Shown here piece by piece: positions 26,615-34,451 of a DNA stretch of 64,000 nucleotides (position 1 is the stretch's first letter; every line of letters begins with the position of its first letter). The stretch is from a bacterium 1xD42-87 (GTDB lineage: Bacteria > Bacillota > Clostridia > Lachnospirales > Lachnospiraceae), in the NCBI GenBank assembly GCA_003611805.1, contig RAYM01000022.1:1-64000 (forward strand), written 5' to 3'. Position numbers and translations under genes: made by a program. The notes under the pieces were generated by a model. The model saw nothing but the letters and a program-made list of their open reading frames with translations, had not been told where the DNA came from and did no database searches.

Positions 26615-27013
26615 CTATATTTTTCTAAAATAAGATATCACAATATAATTATCCTGGTCGGACCGCTCCCAAAACTCATCATCAAACTCTGAATCATAAA
26701 TGGCAATATCCGACATTCCACCATAGGGATAAATATCAATATATTTTAATACTCTCTTTGCATTATGTGTTTCAATATATTCTTTAGCCGCCTCATACCC
26801 GATATCACATTTAATGACTTTCTCTGCCTTAATATGCCACCAGTACACATCGGATATCCACATTTTTGTAGGATATACTGTCTCATAATTTTGAGGCAGA
26901 TTCAACGTTTCCATACGTAAGGTGATTGGGATTCTCCAACCTATGAATTGGTACAATAATAAGATGGCAGCTATAGATAAGAGTAATATCCATCGTGATT
27001 TTTTTGTTTTCAT
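26615..27013 (-). CDS. Hypothetical membrane-anchored protein
   Basis: A 132-residue protein of unknown function. It has a basic start (MKTKKSR) and one strong hydrophobic helix (about 8-28), after which the rest is predicted outside the cell and rich in Tyr and Trp. No cysteine lipobox is present. Base composition is more AT-rich than the hisS side, and it is the first gene of the accessory island. A box with the core AGTATACT stands about 90 bp upstream. No homologous family was recognised. Confidence 0.65.
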   Translation of the reverse strand: MKTKKSRWILLLSIAAILLLYQFIGWRIPITLRMETLNLPQNYETVYPTKMWISDVYWWHIKAEKVIKCDIGYEAAKEYIETHNAKRVLKYIDIYPYGGMSDIAIYDSEFDDEFWERSDQDNYIVISYFRKI

Positions 27014-27094
27014 CTATTTTCCCTCACCCATAAAACCTTCACACCAAGAAACGCCTCCGCCGCTTGCAAGCTTCTGAAACAGATGCAAAAATTG

Positions 27095-27120
27095 CTCATC
27101 AGTAGTATACTATAAAGTAG
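27095..27120 (-). repeat. AGTATACT box, left copy
   Basis: On the minus strand this is CTACTTTATAGTATACTACT plus GATGAG. It matches the copy at 38625-38650 in 23 of 26 positions and in the same orientation. A shorter relative lies at 37731-37746. The two long copies stand near the two ends of the accessory island. Confidence 0.6.
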
Positions 27121-27176
27121 ATTTTTCGCCAAGAGTGAACGGCAGAATCTCAGAAAGCAGGTAATAATTTTGGTAA

Positions 27177-27350
27177 CACATTCCGGACGTTGTTGAAGCT
27201 ACCGGCAGGCTGTCCAAACAGATTTCCCAGTTCATCCGTGAACACTATGAAGACTTCCTCTCATTTGATGATGTAAAAATCTACTACGACAATAAACAAT
27301 ATGTTCTCCAAATCCGAACACCAATTCTTATGGATTCAAAAGATGAATAA
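27177..27350 (+). pseudogene. C-terminal fragment of an unknown protein
   Basis: An open stretch following an in-frame stop encodes about 57 residues with sensible protein character, including VVEATGRLSKQISQFIREHY and KIYYDNKQYVLQIRTP, ending at TAA 27348-27350. There is no start codon or ribosome site in front, so it looks like the tail of a deleted gene. The family was not recognised. Confidence 0.4.
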
Positions 27351-27480
27351 CATTTTGGCGTGTGTAAGGGAAGTTGTTGAAAATGATATAATTTATTCAT
27401 AGGTGAATGATAATGCTTCCGCAATAAGTGACAATGCCATTCAAACTTAAGCAACGACAGTTTGTGAATTGAAAAATTCT

Positions 27481-27621
27481 ATGTTTTTGTATATAATTAG
27501 AAATATCTGTTGCCATATATTGGAGCGTCAGGCACCTATTCTATATGTATCACATGATGAAGATGACGGAATGTGGCAATTTCTATGCGGAGTTAAGATA
27601 ATTATGATTCAAAAATACTGA
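27481..27621 (+). pseudogene. Fragment with a DEDDGMWQFLCG motif
   Basis: A 46-codon frame contains ILYVSHDEDDGMWQFLCG, a motif I associate with small uncharacterised proteins of Firmicutes that continue well beyond this point. Here it stops a few codons later at TGA, and the N-terminal half is only weakly protein-like. It is probably a remnant truncated at both ends. From 27351 to 27480 and from 27622 to 27676 I see nothing but AT-rich sequence. Confidence 0.4.
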
Positions 27622-27676
27622 ATATATCTATAAAAAATATTAGCAATCTACAGAAACGTAAGAAACGGAGGAAAAA

Positions 27677-28405
27677 ATGGTCGATTATTCACAATTTGAG
27701 GCAAGTGTAAAATCCGGCATCCATGCAGATGTGAGCCGGATACGGCAAAAGGATGAAATAATAAAAGCCGTCGTCAAAAAGCGGAGAAGCTCCGCGATAA
27801 TCTGCGTGTGCTTCCTATGTATGTCAGGAATTTCTTTGTTTAAAAGCTGGATTCCCGCCGTTATCTGTTTCCTTCTTGCATTGTTTTTCCTATGGCGGGC
27901 TGTCGGAAAATTTTCTGACGAGTATTTACGGGAAATGTACGAGGAGGGGCTTTTGGTTCCCGGCATGATCGTGAAAACGGAACCCCTTACTATCATGGCA
28001 ATCGCAAACATGACCGCGCGGGATGGCGCGGCAACCGTAAATGGGTGCTACTGTCTGGAGGTGAAAGAGCTTGACGGGGCGCAAAAGATTCTATTTGAAA
28101 AAATCCCCTGCTCCTGTTTTTTCTGCTATGAGGGCGGCGATTACCATTCTTCCTTCCAGCCCCATCCCCTCTATTGGGGAACGGCTGATCAGCAGTCTGT
28201 TCAAGAAGCGTTAAGACAAGTGGAGGAGGACAACAAAGAAAATACAAAAGATGAATGGGAAGTGCTCAAGGAGGTTGCGCGGCAGTTCCCTGATTTGGGA
28301 AACGGGAACTTGATTTTACTGGATGAAAATTACGTTCCCTTCGGGAAAAAGAACTACATGGACAGCAACTATAAGCCTCTCAACGAGGAAGCTGCCTCCA
28401 AGTAA
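27677..28405 (+). CDS. Hypothetical protein with two membrane helices
   Basis: A 242-residue protein with a good ribosome site (ACGGAGG). An N-terminal soluble stretch rich in charged residues is followed by two adjacent hydrophobic segments (about 38-75) and a long soluble C-terminal part. That part has the readable stretches LLVPGMIVKTEP, FEKIPCSCFFCYEGGDYHSS and LGNGNLILLDENY. It resembles the DUF3239-type proteins of Clostridia, but I hold this loosely. It is intact, in contrast to the fragments around it. A hairpin follows its stop. Confidence 0.6.
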   Translation: MVDYSQFEASVKSGIHADVSRIRQKDEIIKAVVKKRRSSAIICVCFLCMSGISLFKSWIPAVICFLLALFFLWRAVGKFSDEYLREMYEEGLLVPGMIVKTEPLTIMAIANMTARDGAATVNGCYCLEVKELDGAQKILFEKIPCSCFFCYEGGDYHSSFQPHPLYWGTADQQSVQEALRQVEEDNKENTKDEWEVLKEVARQFPDLGNGNLILLDENYVPFGKKNYMDSNYKPLNEEAASK

Positions 28406-28417
28406 TATGTTCCATTT

Positions 28418-28445
28418 AGGGAAACGCTGATGAAAGCGTTTCCCT
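28418..28445 (+). other. Hairpin after the 27677-28405 gene
   Basis: An 11-bp perfect stem AGGGAAACGCT/AGCGTTTCCCT with a 6-nt loop lies 12 bp after the stop codon. No T-run follows, so it may be a weak terminator or RNA 3'-end stabiliser. Confidence 0.5.
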
Positions 28446-28476
28446 CGTCGCAATGGTTTTGCTAATGGATAAACTT

Positions 28477-28737
28477 TTAGCATTTCGGCAAACCCATCCC
28501 ATGTATATCAAAGAATCCCCTGATGTCTGCGTCCACCACAATCTTGTCCTCGTAAGAGGCAATCCCCAGCGGTCTCATCTTTCCGTTGCTTTTCGGTATA
28601 TACACCCTTAGCGACGGCAGTGGCCTGTATGCCTTGTTCTTTAACCGCTCCACCAGATTTGTGATGTTCTCTTCCAAGTGTTCTTCATACTCTGCTTTTG
28701 TCACCCTGTCAATCCCTACCACGCACCTATAACGCAT
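28477..28737 (-). pseudogene. Group II intron reverse transcriptase, N-terminal fragment
   Basis: About 86 residues typical of the RT0-RT2 region of group II intron maturases: VTKAEYEEHLEENITNLVER, KAYRPLPSLRVYIPKSNG and MRPLGIASYEDKIV. It then jumps to a piece that should come later (DADIRGFF, motif RT3) and soon stops. It is an N-terminal fragment with an internal deletion and lies downstream of a C-terminal fragment on the same strand, so the two cannot form one protein. Confidence 0.75.
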
Positions 28738-29265
28738 AATAACCTATCTGCGCAGCTCTATTGGAGCATATCGCTTTTTTCCTGTTCAAGCGATGCTTCT
28801 TTGCCCGTTGTTCAAAATATCCAGGGTCAAGGAATGGATTCTTATCCAATGCCATCTGCCCCTTTCGGACAATCGGCATGTCCATCATCAGAAATAAGAT
28901 GTTTTTATCTGACATAAATGTCCATTTCCTGCCCTTATGGGTTTTCCAGTATCTTCTGACAATCCAGCTTTTGCTTTTGTTTGGGTGTCTCCGTTTAGAC
29001 CACCTCCACAGCATTTCCCATATACGGTGGTCTATCGTGCTGAAGCTTCTTTTGGCGCATGTGGAATGATGGTAATCCGCCCATCCGACTATGACTTCAT
29101 TCAGTCTGCGAATCAATGTTTCCTGCGTCGCCGCCCGGTTATCCTTAATCACTCCGCTGATTTTCTTCGTGATTCTGCTCATGGATTTGTGGGACGGCTT
29201 GATAATCAGCTTTCCTTTATCGGATGCCGTGACAATAAAATCATCTGCTTTGGTTGGGAACAGCC
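28738..29265 (-). pseudogene. Group II intron maturase, C-terminal fragment
   Basis: Residues beginning around ADDFIVTA (the RT5 catalytic YADD-like motif) jump after a few residues to IIKPSHKSM and continue through the maturase-specific domain: RRLNEVIVGWADYHHSTCAK, HRIWEMLWRWSKRRHPNK and IVRRYW. The HNH nuclease region that often follows is missing. There is no N-terminal polymerase part, so it is inactive. Confidence 0.75.
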
Positions 29266-29280
29266 GGCCTTTTTCGATAT

Positions 29281-29600
29281 ATGCAGGCACTACAGCTTCT
29301 GGCATTAGAACCGGTGGCAGAAACAACGGCGGACAGGATATCATTCGGGTTCCGGAGGTACAGAAGCCCAGAGGATGCGAGGGAATACGCGTTCAGCGTA
29401 CTCAGCAGGAAGGATTCTCCGCAATGGATATTAGAAGGTGACATAAAAAGCTGTTTTGATAAAATCAGTCATCAATTAAAGCCAAAATGGAGGCGGTCAG
29501 GAGGCTGGATTGTAGAACATACCATGCCAGACCATTGAGACGGATATACATTGAGAAGTATGGGAAGAAAGAGAAAAGGCCGTTAGGAATCCCGACTATG
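29281..29600 (+). pseudogene. Circularly permuted group II intron RT fragment
   Basis: On the plus strand, opposite to the neighbouring pieces, MQALQLLALEPVAETTADR and WILEGDIKSCFDKISH (RT2b-RT3) come first. After a junction near 29470, in another frame, RPLRRIYIEKYGKKEKRPLG and IPTMFDRA (RT1-RT2) follow. In intact maturases FDRA is followed directly by MQAL. The two outer ends of this segment were therefore neighbours originally. Confidence 0.6.
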
Positions 29601-29896
29601 TTCGACAGGGCAAATACGCGTTGGAAGTCTGCTCCCTTTCGGGCAGGGCAAATCCTGAACCCTTATCCTCTGCATTGCACAAAGGCCTTCGCTTTTTCCA
29701 ACATCCTCTGCCTTCTGCGCATTGTACCTTTCTTGCAATCGGCCTACCCATCAGGGAGCGCATAAGATTTACCTTGTTCCGCCACTTAAATAATCACGAC
29801 ATGTTTAGGTTCTGTCTATAAGCCGGGAGTTCTCTGTCCGTTTGGCACAGTACCTATCCGACTGCCTGCCGCCCATCCGCCTATCTCCATCTTCTA

Positions 29897-30230
29897 GTTG
29901 ATAGCACGTACTTGTTTCCAAGAAGTAACAGGCTCTCCCCAGTTGACAATTAACCACAATGTCAAGCATGACTGGCTCTTTGACCCCGCAGTGCCGGACA
30001 GTTCTCGCCTTATACGAACTGCCCGATATTGCTTTCCGCACCAGTTAAGACGTCAGCCCTCTGAATTTCAACATTTCGAGGCTCAATCGCATTGCAGCCC
30101 TACTTGCTCGCTGTCTACGCTTCGCAACAGCCATTACTGACTGCCACGCAAGACTCGCTGCTGCTGGCTGGCCAGACCTTCGCAGACAGGATTCACACCT
30201 GTTAGGTTAATTGCCCTTTGCTGGGCGCAC
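29897..30230 (-). ncRNA. Group II intron ribozyme, 5' domain (copy 1)
   Basis: The minus strand begins with GTGCGCCC at 30230, the 5' splice consensus of group II introns, and continues through structured sequence of the domain I type. About 335 bp are repeated at roughly 98% identity at 35687-36022. Intron-like sequence goes on to about 29610, but no domain V or 3' end was found, so this copy is truncated. The 5' exon ends CAACCTCCAGTT, 70 bp past the stop of the gene at 30301-31203. Confidence 0.75.
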
Positions 30231-30300
30231 AACTGGAGGTTGTATTACTCCTCGTCAAAACTCGTTTTCTTGTAGAGCAGGATCATTTTCTGTAGAGCCA

Positions 30301-31203
30301 TCAGGCCAGAATATCCAACCGTTTATAATCCGCGATTCTTTTCCCGACCTCCTCCCAGGTAAAAAGGTCCCGAACAAACTCATAGTCGCTCCAGATACGC
30401 TCCAGTTCCGCCTTGATTTGGGGGACTTCATTCAGGTCTCTTGCCCCAGTGCGGACATAGTAGTCAGGCAACAGGGCGCAAGCCACAATGCTGCTCTCGG
30501 CCTGGGGCAGTTCCTCCGCCCCCTGGCTCAGAGCGGCAAGCAGCCGCAGATGATTGTCGGTATAGCTGTTCAGCTCCTGTTCCACTCCAAACAGGCCGTT
30601 CAGGTCGAACAGCTGGAAGGGGGACCTGCCTGGAACCTCAATCTCACCGCTGTAATAGACCAGCTTTCCGTTGAGTTCATAGAGTGCGTTGCACATATCC
30701 ATCAGGCGTTGGTATGCCTCTTGAGAGGGTAAGGTCTGAAGGGAGTGAAACATCAAATCAACCGCCCAGTCCAGTTGGCCCAGCACCTCACAGTCTGGCA
30801 GTCTGGACAACTGCTCCCCCAGCCGCACCAGCCGGGCAATGGACAGCAAACCCCATACCCGAACCTGGGGATCGCTCAGTTCCTTCGCCCTGGCCTCAAT
30901 TTCGGTAGGAATGTCGTTGTAGAACAGTCCGTCCTTATCCTCCAGCCGCCCAATACGGTCGGAGCAATCGTCCATCAGTTTCTCCCCCACCTTATCATAG
31001 ATATTGTCATCAGCGCTATAAATGGTGTCCGCCCGGTGGAGCCACAGCTGGGCTTCATGCAGGTTGCCCGCATCCATAGCGGCCACACCCAGTTCATAAT
31101 AAGTTCTGGACACCCCAGCCCAGTCCTTTTTTCTCTGGAACTCAGCCAGCCGCTTCTCTGGAGCGTTATCCGCCTTTATCTTCTTTTTTCCAAATCCAAA
31201 CAT
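30301..31203 (-). CDS. Hypothetical helical protein (TPR-like)
   Basis: A 300-residue protein starting MFGFGKKKIKADN at 31203, with AGGGGGTGA just upstream. The sequence is almost wholly helical, with tetratricopeptide-like stretches such as SRTYYELGVAAMDAGNLHEA and AQLWLHRADTIY, then a long alpha-rich C-terminal part rich in Leu and Glu. No signal, membrane helix or catalytic motif is seen, so a scaffold role is possible but unproven. Higher GC than the surrounding island fragments suggests a separate origin. A strong promoter precedes it and the group II intron copy 1 lies just after it. Confidence 0.6.
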   Translation of the reverse strand: MFGFGKKKIKADNAPEKRLAEFQRKKDWAGVSRTYYELGVAAMDAGNLHEAQLWLHRADTIYSADDNIYDKVGEKLMDDCSDRIGRLEDKDGLFYNDIPTEIEARAKELSDPQVRVWGLLSIARLVRLGEQLSRLPDCEVLGQLDWAVDLMFHSLQTLPSQEAYQRLMDMCNALYELNGKLVYYSGEIEVPGRSPFQLFDLNGLFGVEQELNSYTDNHLRLLAALSQGAEELPQAESSIVACALLPDYYVRTGARDLNEVPQIKAELERIWSDYEFVRDLFTWEEVGKRIADYKRLDILA

Positions 31204-31295
31204 AAAAATCACCCCCTGTTGTATTTTGCTGACACATTTACTTTTCTTTCTATAAATTCCTAGAAAACTTCGATTTGTCGAATTGACACGAGCAA

Positions 31296-31324
31296 AGTAT
31301 AGCATCGGTGCGGGCGGTAGTCAA
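31296..31324 (-). promoter_or_regulatory. Promoter for the 30301-31203 gene
   Basis: On the minus strand TTGACT (31324-31319) and TATACT (31301-31296) with a 17-nt spacer, about 95 bp before the start codon. Confidence 0.75.
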
Positions 31325-31433
31325 CCTTTGTCTTTGGACGCCGATAATAGTAGTGGTCTGGTGAAACCACCCTTTATACATTACATCCGTTGCCGATACC
31401 AGCCGCAAAATAAAGACCGTTTTCAAGTCAAGA

Positions 31434-32231
31434 ATGGAAAAGGGCTTGCGCTGTTCTGGCAGTGTCTGCTATGGCTACCGCGCTTCCAAAGAGGAAAAAG
31501 GCGAGTGGGTGATTGACGAGAAAGCCGCCGCCATTGTGGACGTGGAAACGTGGCAGACCGTACAGAAGATACGGGAAACGGTACGCCGCGCACCTAAACG
31601 GCAGAACGCCCCGAACCGCTTGACCGAGCTTCTCTACTGCGCCGACTGCGGCTCAAAACTCACACACCGCTATAACCTTGTGCAAGGGAAACGGATTGAG
31701 GACGCTTTTATCTGCTCCGGCTACCGCCATTTAATCCATGACTGCACCATGCGCCATATCCCTACGGCAAAGATTGAAGCCGCCATTCTTGCCGTTATCC
31801 AGCGTGTAAGCTGGTATGTGCGGCACAACGAAAAGGAGTTTACAGAGCGCGTCCGGGAAGCGTCCGACCAGAACCAAGAAAAGACCGTCAAGGAATGTAA
31901 GCAGAAAATCAATAAGGCACAAAAGCGATGGAAAGGTCCGTTCATAGAACATGAAAAAGCTAAAGTGCAGCTTATTGGCTGGAACATGAATACTACCTAC
32001 ACACTGATAAAAAGGTGTATCAAAAAAGGGGCGATTGAACGTTCCGAGCCTAATTTCATGTGCCATGCCCTTATTCCCAAAGAAGAAGTACAGGAAGCGG
32101 AAACAAAAGAATTGGTTGACAAGATTTATGACGGTTCAGTTGACAAACTGTTTGCAGCCCTGTTAGGCAGAAAAAAGCTCTCCGCTGAACAGATTCAGAA
32201 GCTCAAGCAGATTGTGGAAGATTTGGAATGA
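31434..32231 (+). pseudogene. Chimera of serine recombinase and BlaI-type repressor
   Basis: One open frame of 265 codons joins parts of two unrelated families. Up to about residue 165 it is the middle and end of a large serine recombinase: GYRASKEEKGEWVIDEKAA, a deletion, then IVDVETWQTVQKIR, the zinc ribbon LYCADCGSKLTHRYN with a second cysteine pair, and a coiled coil. After KAQKRW it turns into a BlaI/MecI repressor lacking its first helices: MNTTYTLIKRCIKKGAIERS and ELVDKIYDGSVDKLFAALL. Recombinase sequence extends upstream to about 31405 without a start. Probably non-functional wreckage that happens to stay in frame. Confidence 0.7.
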
Positions 32232-32241
32232 GGTGGTGTAA

Positions 32242-32412
32242 ATGAATTTACTGCAAATGAGCTTTTCGGGGGCTGCTTTCATTACTGCGGTAGTGATTAT
32301 CCGTACGGTGGCAATCAATAAACTGCCGAAAAAGACTTTCGCTGGCCGTGCCGGGTTCCTATCTGGATGTGTTCACTGCCCTGATGTATACGCAGCTACA
32401 AATCCGGTATGA
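32242..32412 (+). pseudogene. BlaR1/MecR1 N-terminal stub
   Basis: Ten bases after the BlaI-like stop and behind GAGGTGG, a frame starts MNLLQMSFSGAAFITAVVII, the typical first membrane helix of M56 sensor proteins, followed by RTVAINKLPKKTF. It then runs into unrelated sequence and stops after 56 residues. The order BlaI then BlaR1 is that of normal regulator operons, so this is the broken second gene. Confidence 0.65.
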
Positions 32413-32509
32413 GAAGCTGTCGGAGCAGGAGCACACGGTTTTGAAGAATGTTATGAAGAAAACTCCGGCATATAAGGATTCGCCGTTGAGCCGGATGAAA
32501 CGGAGATAA
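32342..32509 (+). pseudogene. C-terminal fragment of an unknown protein
   Basis: In a frame different from the BlaR1 stub, about 55 codons read as a plausible protein tail: YLDVFTALMYTQLQIRYEKL, SEQEHTVLKNVMKKTPAYKD and SPLSRMKRR, then TAA at 32507-32509. No start exists. The BlaR1 stub joins this tail near 32340, so a deletion fused the two genes. Confidence 0.4.
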
Positions 32510-32511
32510 GG

Positions 32512-32552
32512 AAATGCCGTTGCTTGGGTTTTTGTCCATGCAACGGCATTTT
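32512..32552 (+). terminator. Hairpin terminator
   Basis: Perfect 12-bp stem AAATGCCGTTGC/GCAACGGCATTT around a T-rich loop, followed by a short T-rich tail. It lies 3 bp past the last plus-strand fragment and faces the convergent brnTA pair. Confidence 0.6.
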
Positions 32553-32628
32553 GGGATAAATCTAATTCAGTTTTCAATACATAAGCCGAAATGTCCGGGG
32601 TGGCACATCTTCACTTCATAACAGAATT

Positions 32629-32811
32629 TTATGCGTTCTTCTTTTTTCTGTTGCGCTGTGTTACGGTACACCTAAATGCCTTAAACATTGCCGGGGACAG
32701 TTCAGGGGAATCTTCATCAAATTGAATTTCCCTCTTTGCCGCCGCCCTGACTTCCTCCAACTGCTCCTGCGTAGGAGCCTGGCCATCCTTAATTGTAAAA
32801 GTTTTGGTCAT
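32629..32811 (-). CDS. brnA: BrnA-like antitoxin
   Basis: A 60-residue protein starting MTKTFTIKDGQAPTQEQLEE at 32811, with AAAGGAGG 7 nt upstream. Its start lies inside the end of brnT, the usual overlap of this type II toxin-antitoxin system, in which BrnA binds and neutralises the ribonuclease BrnT and represses the operon. It has the acidic DEDSPELSPAMFKAF stretch of a ribbon-helix-helix-type antitoxin and a basic tail. It appears intact although the toxin gene is frameshifted. Family assignment rests mostly on the neighbour. Confidence 0.7.
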   Translation of the reverse strand: MTKTFTIKDGQAPTQEQLEEVRAAAKREIQFDEDSPELSPAMFKAFRCTVTQRNRKKKNA

Positions 32812-33074
32812 AGTAAAGCCTCCTTTCACTTTCTGTTGCCAATCTTGCAGAGATTAACCGGATATTTTCCCCTCGCTCGGTAAATACAACAAACAATAAA
32901 TCGCCAACCATACCGATTGCAATATAACGGTCTTCTTCCATACTATGCTCGAAATCATACATCTCTATGTAATATTCATCACGAAAAACGTATGAAGCCG
33001 TTTCAAAAGATATGCCGTGTTTTTTGGCGGTTAATACGGTCTTTTTCCTCGTCCCATTCAAATTTTAGTTCCAT
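32789..33074 (-). pseudogene. brnT: BrnT-like toxin with a frameshift
   Basis: The natural start is the ATG at 33074 (MELKFEWDEEKDRIN, with AGAGG upstream), which matches BrnT N-termini. After about 15 codons the frame is lost at a CCGCC run near 33028. Removing one C there gives INAKKHGISFETASYVF and restores the family sequence to the end (DRYIAIGMVGDLLFVVFTER, ARLATESERRLY). As written, only a 90-residue form starting at an internal ATG (33061) could be made, without the conserved N-terminal strand. It is either inactivated or a sequencing error. Confidence 0.75.
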
Positions 33075-33172
33075 AAATTTTTCCTCTCTCAAGTAAACAG
33101 GACACCGTTTGCAGAAATACGTCCTTTCTTTAGTAGTAGGATTTCCAACTTCCCGACAAATTGGAATTGCCT

Positions 33173-33451
33173 TTATTGTAAATCATCTTTAGAAATTGCT
33201 ATTGAAGGATAATGAGAAAGTTCCGTCAAATCAACATTTAGTGGCACACTATAAACCATGTAATAATTATTAGGATTGACGGCAATCAATTCATTCATTT
33301 TCTGTTCTGCTAAGTCTTTATCATTTGTAGCATACACAACTGATACAACACCTACTTTATCATTTTTCGTCCCCTGTATATTTCCGCATAATATTAATTT
33401 TAATGGGGCGCTCCCATTCAAGCCTTGCTTAATATAGTCCTTATATTCCAT
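33173..33451 (-). CDS. Small hypothetical protein in immunity-like gene row
   Basis: A 92-residue protein, MEYKDYIKQGLNGSAPLKLI at the start, with mixed alpha/beta character, a single cysteine and no signal or membrane helix. The family was not recognised. It is preceded by GGAGGG and by the same 44-nt sequence (33466-33509) found before the macro-domain gene. Small size, AT-rich base use and this company suggest an orphan immunity protein, which is inference. Confidence 0.55.
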   Translation of the reverse strand: MEYKDYIKQGLNGSAPLKLILCGNIQGTKNDKVGVVSVVYATNDKDLAEQKMNELIAVNPNNYYMVYSVPLNVDLTELSHYPSIAISKDDLQ

Positions 33452-33465
33452 AGTTGCCCTCCATC

Positions 33466-33509
33466 AATCCCGATTTTTCGCTCTGTTTATCTGCTCAATA
33501 AACTGGAAT
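33466..33509 (-). repeat. Shared upstream element, copy B
   Basis: On the minus strand this reads as TTCCAGTTTATTGAGCAGAT, then AAACAGAGCG and AAAAATCGGGATTG. It is nearly the same as 34400-34444. In one frame it encodes FQFIEQINRAKNRD and then a stop, directly before the gene at 33451. A shorter relative with AAAAAATCGGG lies at about 33870-33890 before the Imm1-like gene. Confidence 0.65.
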
Positions 33510-33512
33510 TTT

Positions 33513-33851
33513 CTAAGCGAAATTATCATCATGCCACGTTATGAATGTTGGCAACTTATGATACTTTTCAAAATATTCAAGGGCTTTCATCACTTGTTCT
33601 GCGGGTAACACACAAGATAAAGGGTATGGGTCAAGTTCACCATTTATTATAAAATTCATGGTTTCATCGTCTGTACCAGTATAGTTCGGATTTCTGGAGC
33701 TTAATCCTGCGTCACATTCCTCGTTATAATAATTGAGCCAACCCCAATCACCATTTATCAATCCACACATCGCCCGTTCATCATCATCTGTTTCTTCTGA
33801 ATAAACCCAGATTTCTTTATACTGACCGTTTTCCCATGTATCAATAACCAT
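33513..33851 (-). CDS. Imm1-like immunity protein
   Basis: A 112-residue acidic protein from the ATG at 33851 (MVIDTWENGQYKEIWVYS). It resembles the Imm1 family of polymorphic-toxin immunity proteins: an N-terminal beta region, an acidic middle (SEETDDDER) and a C-terminal helix-strand unit LPAEQVMKALEYFEKYHKLP followed by TFITWHDD. No toxin gene is next to it. Imm1 assignment is tentative and based on this end motif. The upstream spacer shares the AAAATCGGG core with the other small genes here. Confidence 0.5.
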   Translation of the reverse strand: MVIDTWENGQYKEIWVYSEETDDDERAMCGLINGDWGWLNYYNEECDAGLSSRNPNYTGTDDETMNFIINGELDPYPLSCVLPAEQVMKALEYFEKYHKLPTFITWHDDNFA

Positions 33852-33930
33852 GATAGTTACTCCCCTCAAAAACCCGATTTTTTCATTCTATTTCTCTTTC
33901 CAGCAAACAGAAATTGATCGTGCGAAAAAA

Positions 33931-34377
33931 CTACTTTAATTTGCGAACCAAAATTTCAATTTCTGTATCTTCAAATACATTCTTTATTTGGGTTGCAACA
34001 TCTTCCCATTTCAAACGATCAAGCCCTGCGCCAATAGTCGGCATTGCAATTTTATAGATACTTTCTCGTTCACATATCTCTTTCATTTTTTGTAGTGCAG
34101 CTTTCATGGCTGCAAGGGTTGGTTTATGAAAATATCTCTCTTTTGTAATGAGATTCAATACTCTGCCTTCTAAAATACAATCGCCGCTGATTTTGCAATC
34201 CATAAAATGTTTTGCGTATTCGGGATATTTCCTCTGTAATATGTGTTTCATATCAAATCGCTTGTTAAATTCAACAACAATCCCTTTCCCCATGCCAAAA
34301 TCCGCACTGATACAGTGTGCAAAATAATAATCTTCTGAAACCGAAAATAAGTCTTTTACTTCTTCCTTGTATTTCAT
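33931..34377 (-). CDS. Macro-domain protein (ADP-ribose binding)
   Basis: A 148-residue stand-alone macro domain. Visible are the early strand and loop HCISADFGMGKGIVVEFNKR, the NLITKERYFHKPT segment and the late ADP-ribose loop KIAMPTIGAGLDRLKWEDV. The pattern is closest to the TARG1/DarG-like group that removes ADP-ribose from proteins or DNA. Alone among immunity-like genes it could protect against an ADP-ribosylating toxin. Activity and partner are inference. Its start ATGA overlaps the stop of an upstream short frame ending in KAKNRDLNMQKGQV. Confidence 0.8.
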   Translation of the reverse strand: MKYKEEVKDLFSVSEDYYFAHCISADFGMGKGIVVEFNKRFDMKHILQRKYPEYAKHFMDCKISGDCILEGRVLNLITKERYFHKPTLAAMKAALQKMKEICERESIYKIAMPTIGAGLDRLKWEDVATQIKNVFEDTEIEILVRKLK

Positions 34378-34399
34378 ACCTGCCCTTTCTGCATATTCA

Positions 34400-34444
34400 A
34401 ATCCCGATTTTTCGCTTTCTTTATCTGCTCAATAAAGTGGAACT
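34400..34444 (-). repeat. Shared upstream element, copy A
   Basis: Minus-strand sequence TTCCACTTTATTGAGCAGAT, AAAGAAAGCG and AAAAATCGGGATTTG encodes FHFIEQIKKAKNRDL and runs on to a TGA that overlaps the ATG of the macro-domain gene. A core AAAATCGGGATTT also stands at about 34885-34898 before the gene at 34880. Confidence 0.65.
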
Positions 34445-34451
34445 TGAACTT

